A stretch of 64,000 nucleotides of DNA from Uranotaenia lowii. Its lineage: Eukaryota; Arthropoda; Insecta; Diptera; Culicidae. The stretch is taken from contig NC_073692.1 in the NCBI RefSeq assembly GCF_029784155.1, positions 280,058,589 through 280,122,588 on the forward strand, in the 5' to 3' direction. Both the position numbers and the translations under genes were made by a program. The notes below the pieces were generated by a model. That model did no database searches. It was not told the DNA's origin and was given only the letters and a program-made list of their open reading frames with translations. Numbering within the stretch: position 1 is the stretch's first letter; each line of letters starts with the position of its first letter. Positions 37,316 to 49,025 of the stretch are shown here, in pieces.

Positions 37316-37500
37316 ATTATATTCGTTTTATTATCTTTATGGCATTCGCGATACTATATCAACGATGCGATTGGCGAACAGTCATTGAAAACCTTATCCG
37401 GTACAACTGTGATCGATGTTTACTCTTAGGCTTGAACTCACGGACATCGGCTCAGGAAGCAACTGACTTGTCAACTGAGCTATGTATATCTCACGCCCAA
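37316..37500 (-). mobile_element. tRNA-derived SINE
   Basis: On the minus strand the head (37429-37499) has an A box TAGCTCAGTTGACAAGTC and a B box GTGAGTTCAAGCC at tRNA-like spacing. It is followed by a conserved-looking body (ACATCGATCACAGTTGTACC, then GCATCGTTGATATAGTATCG) and an AT-rich tail ATAAAGATAATAAAACG. This arrangement is typical of mosquito SINEs of the Twin type; the family name is from memory and not verified. Confidence 0.75.
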
Positions 37501-37907
37501 AGCTGTTTAGTTTTTTTTTTAATTTTTTTTTATGGGAGTTTAACACGGAGTGTCATTCTTCCCTAGAAAGCTGTTTAGTAAAAATCTTGGCTACTCATGT
37601 TCTACATGCAATCAGTTGTGCTAGCAATTGCTCCACATCGTTTGGCTCTTCTGCATGGCTTCCATATGGTGAGAGAGCATACTCTAGTATGCTTGTCACC
37701 AGGAAATAGCATCAACCACAAATTATGGTTCAGGTCACTATGGGTTCGGGTTGTCATAGGCCAAACTCGGCTATAGTTGTGTCGTGTCACTACACACCAG
37801 TGTTATTTGACCGGTCTGGACTGATCCTTCCACCCTGCCGCTCAAAACGGAAAAGCTCTCATTTTTCTGGGCATCTGATTTAGAAAAGAGTTTCAGCTGT
37901 CCACAGG

Positions 37908-38351
37908 AAGCGTTGCCAACCTTCCAGATTTTTCTGGAATCTTCCAGACTTTTTGGACTTTTGCCAGACATTTTTTTAGGTTTCCAGACTTCCAGACTTT
38001 TGTCATTTCTTCCAGACGTTTCCAGACTTTTTAGTTTCGACATGCAAATTCAAAATTTTCGTTGCAAAATGGCAGAAAATGATTCTAATTAGTAATTGAA
38101 GAGTGAGGAATGCCATGAAGAGGTTAGTAAAACAGGAAGTAACGCATAAAACGCAGAACCGTTGACATCACCACAATAATCTCAGGCATTGATAGTGTAT
38201 AGAATGTATGATTATTATGAAGTAATGAGTGTTATTCCCTAGACTGCAATTTGCGGTCTGGCGACCAAAAAAAAGGGTTCACCATCCAGACTTTTCCAGA
38301 CATTTTTTTCAAAATCTTCCAGACATTTCTGAAAAACAGTTGGCATCACTG
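37908..38351. mobile_element. hAT-like MITE, 444 bp, 8-bp target duplication
   Basis: The ends are GAAGCGTTGCCAACCTTCC and the inverse of CAGTGATGCCAACTG, matching the CAGnGnTGCCA terminus common in hAT elements. TCCACAGG (37900-37907) and CCCACAGG (38352-38359) flank it as an 8-bp duplication with one mismatch. The word 'tttccagac' is repeated many times near both ends. Non-coding. Confidence 0.82.
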
Positions 38352-38359
38352 CCCACAGG

Positions 38360-41300
38360 TTAGACAAATGAACACCTGGTGGTAAAAATTCTAAGCTAGG
38401 TCGGAGGTGTGTCTTAATAAGAAGAAGATAGCTTAACTACAAGTAACACTAACTCATCCATAAAAATTAACATTTATGGTGAACAGTGAACAATCTATGA
38501 AACCCCGTTGAAAGAGTCGTCTGGCGCTTGCGAAATAATCCTCACTTATTTAAATGCCTCTTTGGTGGTGGCCATGACTTTCCTTTTTTCCGGGATTTTC
38601 ATCCAGAAGGGTGATTCATGGTCAAGCCATTGCGTCCGATTATCTTCCATAAGCGTGAATTTTATCGGCTTTTCCAGGTTCTCTTCAAGTTTGACCTGAC
38701 TACAAATCGCTGGAGATATTCACCGATGAGACTGTTAATTTCAATCAGGCTCTGATACAAGGTTGATCTGGTTGATTTTATGGTACTAGATTCAGAATCC
38801 CGAAAAGCGCGAAGCATCTGCCAACCACAGAGAATGAGTTTACACGAGTTCCATCGATTCTCTCAAGGTTATTCAATAGCAAGGTCAGATAAGGAAAACA
38901 TTTCAATAAAAATTTCGAATTTTCTCAAATATCTTTTTAACAAAATCTAGCAAGTTGCTCCACTTTTAGAATGCCCTGTATTGTGGGTAAGGCAGGAGAG
39001 CTACGTGAAGGCTATTTGTTACCTTAATGTGACCCGTATTCCCCTGCCCTCTACCCCAATCGATGCCGAACCAATCCCCAGTGTTTCCGTCAAACTTCGC
39101 CATCAACAAAGCCCGGAACAATCTATGAAACGACCATTTTCGAAATCGACACACCGAACCGGGTGAGAGTCCATTCCGCTGCTCCGCTGCCTGGCCAGAA
39201 AAAAAGGGATTCCCAGTTGTTTTTGTTGTTGCTGCCATTTTGTGTCTGTGTGTCCCCGTCAATGCACGGTCATTTATCACAATATTTCACGCCGTATGTG
39301 CAAATTTGTTTCACAATGCAGCGTGTCGCCTTCAACCCGTCCTCAAATGGCTTCCGGTCGATGTGTTCCCCATTGGCCGTCCGAACTGGTTCGGGGATGA
39401 TTCTCGATGTCGAAAAACTGACTTTTTGATGGTTTTTTTTTCATTCTGTTGTGATCCGATCCACAACAATTCGGTAACCGTTATTTCGGACACGGTGGCG
39501 GCAATCATCTGTCGACTATCGTTTCAAGTCGTCTTTGGTCCTTCCCCAAAAAAGAATGGGGGGATGATTCTTCCCAAATAGTTTGCGCGAGGGTGAGAGA
39601 AATGTTCGTGAGCGTGTTCGTGAATGAGTGACTGAGAGAGAGAGGGTGGAAGATTTTTTTTATGCTCATTCAAAATTTTGAGAGAACGGGCACCAGAGTG
39701 ATCACTTTCCGACATCGAAAAACACCGGAACCAGAACCCGGAAAATTGCCGCTGTCAGCAGATGAAAAATAGACCAACATTCGTTGATAAATTGATCGTA
39801 AAGTTCAATTGCACGAAAGTGTGCATCAATTAAGCATGATTCGAGTGATTGTATGCGCGAGGAGAGACCGAATGAGTGATGCAAAAGTGTAGACGATTAA
39901 GTACTACTACTGCTAAAACAAATATTTTGCTTCTCTGTGTCTACATAGTGGCAGATGTGGCTGTCGACTGTTCTTGTAAGTTATTCGCAATTGATGGTTT
40001 TGAATAACGCTCTTCAGGGTTTACCTGTTTCTGTAAAATATTTAGTGATTATTCAATGAAACTCCAAGCAAATATTGAAAATCGCTTTTTGTTTGAAACA
40101 TTTATTTTTTGTTATAGCAAAGACACCATATCTAGATAAGAAATTCAAATGAAAATTCACTGTTCTAGTTTCATTGACTTTAGAGTTTAGCCTAGTTTTT
40201 CATGGCATCCGATCCACATATAGAAGAGTTGAATCAATATTACTGTTGTTTTATTAACGAATACTAACTCATGTATAGAACATTTTTGTTGTTTTAGAAA
40301 ACGTTTAGGATAGTGAATGTTTAAGTTCTAGTGCCTAATTACATAGTCTGTCTAGTGAATTGCTATAAACTTTCTTCAATTAGTTTCTCAGCGACTAGTT
40401 CAAATTAAAATTTCAAAGAGTTCTAGAGAGATAAAATTTTCTGTAGACCCTACGTACCTTTTTTTTGTGGTTAGATTATGTCCTCCGAAGTCTACCTTCT
40501 TCCAGTTTCTTCGAAGCAGAACGAAACATCAAACAAATCTTAACACCGAAATGCTTCCCTCCCATAGAAAGCTCTACACCATAAACACACACGAAAACAC
40601 TATTATTTTTGAAAACTCTAGTAAAACTCCTTCTCTTCTTGAAAAAAAAACCGATCCCACCTCTTCTATCAATCTTTCTATCTCCCATCTGTTAATCATT
40701 TCCTCATCTCCGGTGCACCCGTTTTCAACACTGCAACTCTTCACTACCTTAACTGTCGAGAATGAAATCAAAGCCCAGCTATGCGATATCATGGCATAAA
40801 ACTTTCAATTAGAGGCCACTCCACTTCTCAGCGACTTCGCCAATCCTTTGGATTAATACCGGCCACTCAATTCCGTGGGCTGAAAATGAAATGAAAGAAA
40901 CCGACAGGTAGCCACCATGGACGCGAAGTTCCCTGTTTTGAGTACTTTTTAACTTAAAAGCACTGCCGCTGAAATGAAACAAAAGAAAAACGCCCATTAA
41001 TATCGGTATTATTTTGCCACCAGCGCTTGCATTTTTCTTGCTCCCTAAATATATTGTTTGTTTACTTTAAAATTTACATCATATTGTGCATCTCAAATTT
41101 TGCCAATCGATTTTTTTAGCTTATTTTTTCTGTTTTGTGTTTGTAACGTTTGCCCTGGAACTGTGTCGGAGCTCCGAAAACCCAAGAAAATATGTTCGTC
41201 CATTTGAAGAAAAAAAAACTTTTTTAAGCTCTTCCAAAGCATATTAAGAAAAAAACTGAAAGTTTGGAACGAAAAAAAGTATCACCAAATCGCGTTGATA

Positions 41301-41407
41301 TAATATTAAAACATATTTCACTGACTTTCTCCCTAGTTTCTTTGAGAAGCTTTCGAGTCGTATGCTCGGGACTGATATTTTCATTCACACGAAAACTCGC
41401 TCTCACC
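38360..41407 (+). other. mbl: mbl intron, no gene supported
   Basis: 38960-39900 is less AT-rich and looks single-copy (GA-rich 'gagagagagagagg' near 39629). No domain, splice-framed exon or repeat was found. Confidence 0.4.
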
Positions 41408-41631
41408 TTAACACGTTCGTCGCCACGCTCATTTTGGTAGTTTTATCAACCGGGCCCAAAGAAATTTTCAGAGAGAGAAAGCAAAGAGGGAGAGCTCCCA
41501 TATTTGAAACGTGTGGCGAAGCTGAGCGGTAAACTCAAGTAAGAGAGCGTCACACGCTTTTTGATGTGACGGGGCCCCCCAGGAAATACACCCGTCACCC
41601 GAATATGGGTGCCGTGGCGACAACGTGTTAA
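41408..41631. mobile_element. TTAA-type (piggyBac-like) MITE, 224 bp
   Basis: TTAA stands at both ends, followed inward by CACGTTCGTCGCCACG on the left and, inverted, CGTGGCGACAACGTG on the right (one inserted base). TTAA targets plus short TIRs are the hallmark of piggyBac-type elements. The interior has a GTGACGGG...CCCGTCAC inverted pair around 41567-41599. Non-coding. Confidence 0.8.
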
Positions 41632-42714
41632 TACCCTTCGCTCGTGAACATTTGAGGAGAAGCGACTGAAACCTTCCTCGCTCTCGGACAACGAAATACT
41701 CTCTCTTCACTCAGCTTCTATTTTCGAAGAAGAAGTTGACTATATAATGAACCCGACCAATGATTCGTGAGAAAAACTCATGAATCGTTTCGGTAGGTGC
41801 TTAAAACTTGTCCCTTTTCCCTCGTGAGTTTTACGCAAGTGGACCCGATCTGTTATCGCGAGCTTATTCTGTACTTCGATAACTGAGTGAAATTTTCAAT
41901 GTTGTGCTCTTCGAACTTGCCAACATTTTTCGGAAACGTGATTTTGTCAAGTAGCCTCAGTGACAGTTGTCTGTTGAACTTTTTCGTCACTGTGTTTTGG
42001 CTCTCTTTTCTAGTCAAACAATTTCCAACGGTGAGAGTTTCTAGATTTTTTGTCATGCTTTAGAACGATGTTTCTCTCAAAAACAATAACATGCATTATT
42101 AGGCCAAACGTTACAAACAATCGATTGCTCGCATCGGCGTTATAAGAATCGTAAAAACTTTTGTTTTCTGTTCAAATGCGCTACTACATTATCTGCCAAG
42201 GTTTGTTTTTCGCTTTTTTGATGTATAATTTATCCTTTTTCTTTTTGAACAATGCTCTAACACGTTTTTATTGAACCAGCTTAAATCAACGGCATCAAGC
42301 ATTCAAAGTTTGTTGCTCAATTTTTAACCGATTCACTGCAACCGCGATCGATGTGTTTTTACTATCGATATTACTTCTTACTTAACCAATCAACAAACAA
42401 CCGCTGCTCAAGTTTTTTACGCATAAGTATTTGTATGTTTTCGTTTTTTTTGGCAAGCAACTAAGATTTTTAATTAGCAATTACGTTTGTTTGCGATGAA
42501 AAAAAACAAGCCTAATACAGTTGCATTTTTTGTCAATTTTCTATTTTTTGTATTATTTTATAATCAAAAAATAAATTACTACTAGCAAACTGAATTGTTT
42601 TAACTTCTCACAATTTTGTTTTGAAAACTGATACTGAAATAAACCCTAAACAAACTTTTAAACCAAAAACAAAACCCAAGAAGACAAACATCAATTAGCA
42701 GATAATGTCTTTAG
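41632..42714 (+). other. mbl: mbl intron upstream of the ZnF3-4 exon
   Basis: The first 420 bases are less AT-rich and of unknown nature. The last 700 bases are AT-rich and end 'gataatgtctttag', a weak acceptor with a poor pyrimidine tract. Confidence 0.45.
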
Positions 42715-42930
42715 GTATGTCGCGAGTTCATGCGCGGTGCCTGCAAGCGAGCTGAGTCCGAATGCCGTTTTGCTCATCCTCAGGAGAGCGTCACAACACA
42801 CGAAGACGGTTCCGTCACGGTGTGCATGGATGCCGTGAAGGGTAGATGCGCTCGTGAACCTTGTCGCTACTTCCATCCTCCCTTGCACCTGCAGGCTCAA
42901 ATAAAAGCAGCGCAGTCACGCGCAACCGCG
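42715..42930 (+). CDS. mbl: muscleblind exon: ZnF3-ZnF4 tandem CCCH fingers
   Basis: 72 codons, phase 0 at both ends (acceptor ttag at 42711-42714, donor gtatgg at 42931). The exon encodes [20 protein letters not shown] followed by His21: CX7CX6CX3H with Cys2, Cys10, Cys17 and His21. The second finger is [22 protein letters not shown]7CX4CX3H. It ends [15 protein letters not shown], as in MBNL ZnF4 (HLQAKIKAAQ). In Drosophila, mbl is known to make proteins with one or two finger pairs, so this exon is likely alternatively included. Its 5' end reads AG|GTATGT, so the acceptor overlaps a donor-like sequence. Aromatic residues that stack on RNA (Phe, Tyr next to the ligands) are present. Confidence 0.96.
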
Positions 42931-44601
42931 GTATGGCTACCTTTAATACAAAACCCAAAAAAAAAATATAAAAACATTATTTCTTCTACCGTTTTCCTTT
43001 TTTCTTTATCTGGTTTCCTTTTTTCTCTCATTCTTTCAGTTTTCAGCCTAATCACTAACCCAAGTCTCGCGTTCAACCATACTTAATATCTCTTTCTCTC
43101 ACCCTTAACGATCACCACGGATGATCCTTATTTCGCCATTGTTTTCTGTTTGATTTTCCCCACTGACATTCCTTCCGGTATTGATTTTGAATTTTGTCTT
43201 CTCTACCTGGACCAACAAACGTTCATTTGTTTTCGAGAAACTTTTAGAGCTTGTGTTCCACTTTCGTTCTCTCGATCTTGAGTTTAAAGTTGTTTTTTTC
43301 TATGATTTGGATACTAACACAAAAACACACGCGCTCACCGTCCTCCAATTTGCCACATGAACACACATGGTTACCAATCAGATTCCAAACCCTGGCACCC
43401 CGAGAGCACTTTGACGCGGTGTAGCTTAACTTCCATCTAATGTACTATCATCACTTGCAAAAGAAAATTTATTGAATCCAAATCTATATTCCCCCAATTC
43501 CTACTCTGAACCACCTGCAAGCGACCTTTAGAGTTTACAACAAATAAAAACAACAACTCCGTCCATAACTTTCAACGTAGTCGGTCTTTGTAGTCTCGTC
43601 TAGTTTGTAGTGGATCATCTCATTTCAAGTGTTTCCGTTAGTCTGAGTGGAATAGAAACGTCAATGAGAGGGAAAGTAAGAATCACTGAAAATAGTCTTC
43701 ACAGAAGGGGGCTCAAGTCACTGCCTTAGGGTAATTAGTGGTATTAAGTCGAATTATAACTTGTCTTACATCTTCAATAAAAAAAAAGTGATAATAGAAA
43801 TTATGCTGATTCTTGCTTTCTTTCTCTAGTTCTTCAGTTGAAATTGAAATCATTCATCTCACCCATTTTCCTTAGTTTTGTATCCCACCTTGGTTCGGTA
43901 TCGAACACCATCCCATCACTCACTTAATTGATTGATTGGTTGATTTATTATCTCAGAGCATGTTCGATTTAAGCGTCCTCGAAAATTATTCCCCAAATTA
44001 TGAACATCACTCAGACCATCTAGCAAAACTTGTAGTTTGTAGATGTGTGTCAATTAATGAATGTAGTTTCTCTCCCAATGAATTAATTACTAGACAAGGT
44101 TGATCTTTAATCGATTTAAAAACGAAACTAGACACGTGTAGGTAGACAACGTTTCGATAGTATAGAGTATTTAGATGAGAAACAAGAACGGTTAGCTAAC
44201 TACATGAGGAGGATAACATTAGTGTTATTCTATAGAGAAAAAAGAAAATCCGATAGGCACTAGATTTGAATAGAATTTTAACCAACAAAAAACAGTTTAA
44301 GGATGATAATCGTATATGTAACTATAAAGTTGATCGTTTGAATACAATTACACTCTTCATTGCTCATTAGAGCCAATAAAATGAATTTTCCCATTCTAAC
44401 AAAACGGTCAGCTTAACGGTCACTTTTTTAAACATTGAACTATATTTTCCCAATAGATTAAGAAAAAGAAGCTCTCTTTATTTGTTCTTACCGTTTTACC
44501 AGATGTACAAGCTTTAACCTGACCTACGTTATGAGTACGGCATCTTCAAGCAAACATAAACTTGTATCACAAATGATTACTCTAATATAGGTTGATCTTC
44601 A

Positions 44602-44704
44602 GGAAAATATCGATCTCCATGATCGATTCAGATGATTGGACCGTGATCGACCCATCTAAAAGATCAGAGTTTGAAAATCTATTGTTGATAGATCGATATT
44701 TTCC
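44602..44704. repeat. perfect 15-bp hairpin arms
   Basis: GGAAAATATCGATCT (44602-44616) and its exact complement AGATCGATATTTTCC (44690-44704) enclose about 73 bp that contain more GATC/ATCGAT words. Further out, TTGAT and ATCAA also pair. It may be a small foldback element or an RNA hairpin in the intron. Confidence 0.75.
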
Positions 44705-45650
44705 ATTTTTATCAAGAGAGAGCTGCTTGTTTCGAGAAAAAAAAAACAAAAAAAGGACACGGAATTTCAAAGTTTCATTAAACTTCTACCTATGAATGAT
44801 GATAAAAAAAAGTCGAACGCTCTAATGTGCTTAATAAATATATCGAAATCTGCAGACAAAAATTCCATGACCAGATGTCAAATAGATGATACTATTAGAA
44901 ATCAAAACGGTACACAAAATAAGATCTAAATATTTCTGGTTCAACTGCTGCGGCTTTTCGAATACCCAAACAGTCGTTCAAACTACAATTTGATATCGAT
45001 GATAATCGGATGCACCGGCTGCAAATTTCGCGGAAGATTTGCTCAATTCTATCTTCCGGATTTCATGTGAGTTAATCGCTTTGTTTTCTCTCAGATATAT
45101 CTCTCACTGGATTTGACCAACGAAAGATTCCCCAGTAAACATTAAAATCGTAACGATCCTCTGTCGATTTTGCAACAACTAATCGGCAGAGAAGATATCG
45201 TCATATGGGTGCCTCAGGTGAGTGCCACGAAATAGTCTGGTATAGATGCGAATTCCGTATTCGTTTTCGCTTCCATACATTTTTTTATACATCGGGAAGA
45301 ACAACCTGTCAGGACACAAGCAACACGAGTTTTTTTGGAGGTTGCCACCGTCCGCGCTCAGTTCACTAACGGTGCAAAACTGATCACATAACGAACACCA
45401 TACAGCAAAAGTGCACTAATTGTAGTGCACTCGGTGCAATACTGAAAAGGGAATGCAAAAATCGTTATCCTCCGATAGAATTTGCCGATCAAAACACCCG
45501 TGAGAGAGATTTTCATCCTCAAGAACACTATATCTAGCGCTTATCAACTTTAATTTTACTCTCGATAAGTTGTGCTTTCCGATTCAAATTTATCGTCTCT
45601 TGTAACGTTAAGGATAAGCAACAACAATTTGCTGGCACCTAAGGAGGACA

Positions 45651-45790
45651 CCAACAATTGCTTGATGCACAAGATGCCGTGCCGACCCGACCGGTAGACG
45701 CACCACCAAAATTACCAACAATTGCTTGATGACGCACAAAGTACCGGGCCGACACGACCGGTACACGCACCAACAAAAATACAAACAATT
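45651..45790 (+). repeat. ~65-bp direct repeat, two copies plus a partial third
   Basis: CCAACAATTGCTTGATG followed by GCACAA, GCCGAC, CGACCGGTA and ACGCACCA occurs at 45651 and again at 45716, with small indels; the third copy stops after 'aaacaattgcacgg'. A simple tandem duplication; function unknown. Confidence 0.8.
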
Positions 45791-46551
45791 GCACGGGGCG
45801 CTCATCAAGAAATCTGATGCCCACTAGAGCAAAGTTCGAACGAGTTATCTTGATCGGCAATGGAAAGAGATGAGAAGTCATCACGTTCTCATATTTATCG
45901 CTAAGTGTTACACAAGTGATAAATCAGTTATCATTATCAAATCGGTTGGATTTGCTTCCCTGATACTGAATAAACACTAATACGGTATAAGACACGCCCC
46001 CAGGAAACACGATCCGAATCGTGTTCGTATGTTTCCCTTCGGATGCGTTTTGCCCTAGACGCCGACCGCTCTCCGATTGAAAACGCCGATTGGGATTGGG
46101 CCTGCTAAAAAGAATAAAGCTTGCTCTTTAGTAAAGAGTCTTTACTCTTACACAGATTTCCATAAGAATGGCAGCTTATCGGAGTGAAATTGGAGCAAAG
46201 GCTATTGCTTTCTCTGTTTAGTTTATGAGAAATTGTATACCAAGAGAGTTACTAATTGAGAACGTAAGATTCCAACATTGATTCTTATTATCCTCCCACC
46301 AAGGCCATGGCGCGCTACCATTTGTTTCAACTATCCGGCAGATAAAATTATACACAGATTTCTCAATCGGCCCTCGACAAACACGAAACACAAGGCCCAC
46401 ACTCGAGCCCGTGCGCTATGCTGCAAAAAGAGAGCTGCTTTGGACCATTCAGAAGGACCCCTCGCGCTGCATTGTGAGCCGCTGCGTGCTGTTCTGTGAG
46501 CCAAAAGAGAGGCCTCGCACGTCGCTCGATTAGGACGCGCAATGAGCTAGC

Positions 46552-47007
46552 CAGCGTTGCCAGATTGAAAACCGCTCAAATCCGTAGGTTTGACGCCCAC
46601 CGAAAAATGTAGGTAGTGATTTAGGTAAAATAAAACTTGATGACCTTTTTTTTGGTAGTCAGGTAGAATTTTCGTTTATCCGCCGAATCCCTACTGTTTT
46701 TTTCGATAATCCGTAGGAAATGCTGAAAATCCTTAGATTTCGAGCATCGATCCGTAGATCCGTAGAAGTCGCTAGCTCGGTCGGTCTGACTCGGCAGCTC
46801 TCGCAGATTTCGGATAGTGCCTCTCGCCGACGAGAACAAGAGGAAAAGATTAAGCGAGCGTGTTTTTGTTTTGAGCGAGAGTGCGTCAACGGCAAGAACG
46901 CAAACAATAAAGAGTTTCGCTCGAGAGAAATGGTGCTGCGCGTGGCTAAATGAGTGCGTTTTGTTGAATCCTGGTCAGCAAACATTATCGCTGGCATGGC
47001 AACGCTG
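46552..47007. mobile_element. possible hAT-like element with CAGCGTTGCCA ends
   Basis: CAGCGTTGCCA at 46552 is exactly inverted at 46997-47007 (TGGCAACGCTG). The flanking octamers (gagctagc and tgtaacta) do not match, so target duplication is absent or lost. 'atccgtag' words recur in the left part. Non-coding; the call rests on the 11-bp TIR only. Confidence 0.45.
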
Positions 47008-47605
47008 TGTAACTATGCATTGGAAACAAAATCTTGCACTCTTTCCTCAATTTATACAAATAAGAAGTAAAACTGTGCAAACCGCAGCCGGAGGGAAGTG
47101 TTCATCTTTTTTCGTAAAACTATCTAATCTGGAATGAATCATTGCCTAGTCAATCGTTAACACTGTTTTCTGCCTATTACTGTCTTAACTTACTCAATCA
47201 ACCGGCGCCGATTGTCCGACGCATAGGACCGAAATAAAAGATCTCCACTGCTGGCGATCCGATCCCAGCGTTTTCACTTGCTGCCAGCCAAGGGTCTTAA
47301 ACACGTTTATATATTAATAGATTGTCTTTTAAGACAAAATTGATTACCGATAATTACTGATAGTAGTCAACGGATGCCGTACTCATAAAAAATATGACGC
47401 ACCAACAGCAGATTTAAGCTTGTTCATATGAATAGGTGACATTGGTTTGCTGAAAGGTATTTTTTCAACCAATTGGTTCGAATCGACAAGAAGCCTCTTT
47501 TTTCGCTTTTTTATTGTATTATCCTACCAGTGTTAACTTTTGATAAGAAAAACTAATGAAACAACAAGCTATAACAAACAAAACTATTTTAATAAATAAA
47601 AGTCA

Positions 47606-47907
47606 AGAGCAAGTTCACTGGTGTTGGGAAAAAATGGTAGAAATTTTGACATTTTGAAAAGTTTAGCATGCAAAAATGTTTTCAAGATCTTGGGGCGTTG
47701 TATTTTTTCACAACACTGTTTCTATTTCAGCCGTATGTGATAGAAATATTGCTATTTTTGCATCGCAGCATGCGAAAATTCAACACGTGTTGTAAAAAAC
47801 TAGAAGGCCACAGATCTTGAAAATGTTTTTGCATGGCCAAATTTTCAAAAAGTGCCGTAAGTGTCGAAATTTCTACTACTTTTTCCCAACACCAGTGAAC
47901 TTGCTCT
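47606..47907. mobile_element. foldback MITE, 302 bp, nearly complete palindrome
   Basis: The ends AGAGCAAGTTCACTGGTGTT followed by GGGAAAAA are perfectly inverted at the right. Most of the interior also pairs: 'tagaaattt', 'gcatgcaaaaa' or 'gcatggccaaa', 'ttttcaagatct' and 'acaacac' occur in both arms in order. No coding. RNA transcribed across it would form a long stem. Confidence 0.88.
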
Positions 47908-48758
47908 AACAGAGTTGAAAATTCTTTGTCGGCAGTTCATCCAAGAGTAAATTTTCGTTAGTAGTAAGCATAGAGTTTAAGAAAATAGCTCAATAAGAAA
48001 CTCCAAAACGTTACACGCGATAATCTCTCTTTTTTGATTGCATCTATAAACTTTGAGTGTTCCGTATCTACAGATAGAGCCATTTATTTCAGTCACTAAG
48101 AATTATAGAGCAACAAGAAAGAGTTTCCTAGTATTATTTAACTATCAACGATTATGATGAAAACAAATCCCCAAAAATGCCCCTTTTCTATTTGGTACCG
48201 AAACGTAGTGTAAATAATCTGTGCGCTCAACAGCCGCTTTTTACCATAATTTTAATTGCAGATAATTGCTTTCTTCAATCATCCAACTATGCTATGTTTC
48301 ATCATTTATTATTTGTTTATTTTTATCAGCAACTTCACCTTTTAAGAGCAAATTGTATTATACAAATCAGTTGATTTATATATTTTGTTTATTTTTATTT
48401 ATACCAAAAAATCACCAAATACTCTACTTAAATTAAAATGCTTGTTATGCTTCTTTTTTCTTATTCTCGAAACCATCACCACAAAATAAACGAATCAAAA
48501 CTGAAACAAAAACAAACCTCACATTGCACCCATCTCCTTCGTTCCTTGATCCACAAAACTCCCCTTTCCCCCGACCGTTTCCGCCCATCGTCAACTGAAA
48601 AACAAAACCAACGACTTCAACAACAACAACAAACCGTCCGTCCACCTTTTGACAACCAACCAACTGCCCTTTCAAAATCGTCGTTCACATCAATCGCCAC
48701 ATCAAAACGATCGCCCTCTCAAAATCAAAAAACCAAAAAAATCAAAAAAAAAATCTAG
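47908..48758 (+). other. mbl: mbl intron, A-rich end
   Basis: It ends with CA- and A-rich sequence and the acceptor 'aaaaaaaaaatctag', which lacks a normal pyrimidine tract. Confidence 0.5.
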
Positions 48759-49025
48759 ACTGCACCAGTATCTGCTGCGGCCGCTGTTGCCGCTGCTGCT
48801 GCCGCCGCCGCTGCTACCATGGGCACCCTGCAGCCACCACCGCCACCACCCTCAGCTGCTGCCGCCGCCGCTGCCGCCCACGCTGCTGCTGCTGCTGCTG
48901 CCGCCGCTGGGGTTGTCACTTCTTCTTCTTCTTGCTCGGTGAACCCCCTCTCCATTAGCCAACACCAACAGGCTTCGCTCGAGGCTGGCAAAAAACGGGC
49001 GGCCGACAATGACATGATACAAATG
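48759..49025 (+). CDS. mbl: muscleblind exon: poly-Ala/Pro-rich region
   Basis: 89 codons, phase 0 at both ends; the donor is GTACTT at 49026. The translation starts TAPVSAAAAVA, then a 9-Ala run, MGTLQPPPPPPS, two further Ala tracts (8 and 9 residues) around a single His, VTSSSSCSVNPLSISQHQQ, and ends with a basic stretch, EAGKKRAADNDMIQM. The Ala-rich start directly continues the ZnF4 tail (vertebrate MBNL1 likewise has an Ala-rich stretch after ZnF4), and GKKR could be part of a nuclear localisation signal. Codons are strongly GC-biased (mixed GCT/GCC for Ala), unlike the flanking introns. The frame is fixed by the next exons; the other frames are shadows. The acceptor position is less certain than the donor. 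Confidence 0.88.

Larger units (their letters stand above)
42931..47605 (+). other. mbl: mbl intron, mostly single-copy-looking
   Basis: 42.9-44.6 kb is UTR-like, with many pyrimidine-rich stretches and no repeat family. A perfect 15-bp inverted pair lies at 44602-44704 and a two-copy ~65-bp repeat at 45651-45782. Between 46.0 and 47.0 kb composition is GC-richer, with short frames that have no recognisable product. No independent gene is supported. Confidence 0.45.

Noticed and set aside
48649..49015. Leu/Pro-rich + frame and poly-Ala minus frame over the Ala-rich exon
   Set aside because: Shadows of the GCN-repeat coding sequence; only the frame called joins the neighbouring exons.
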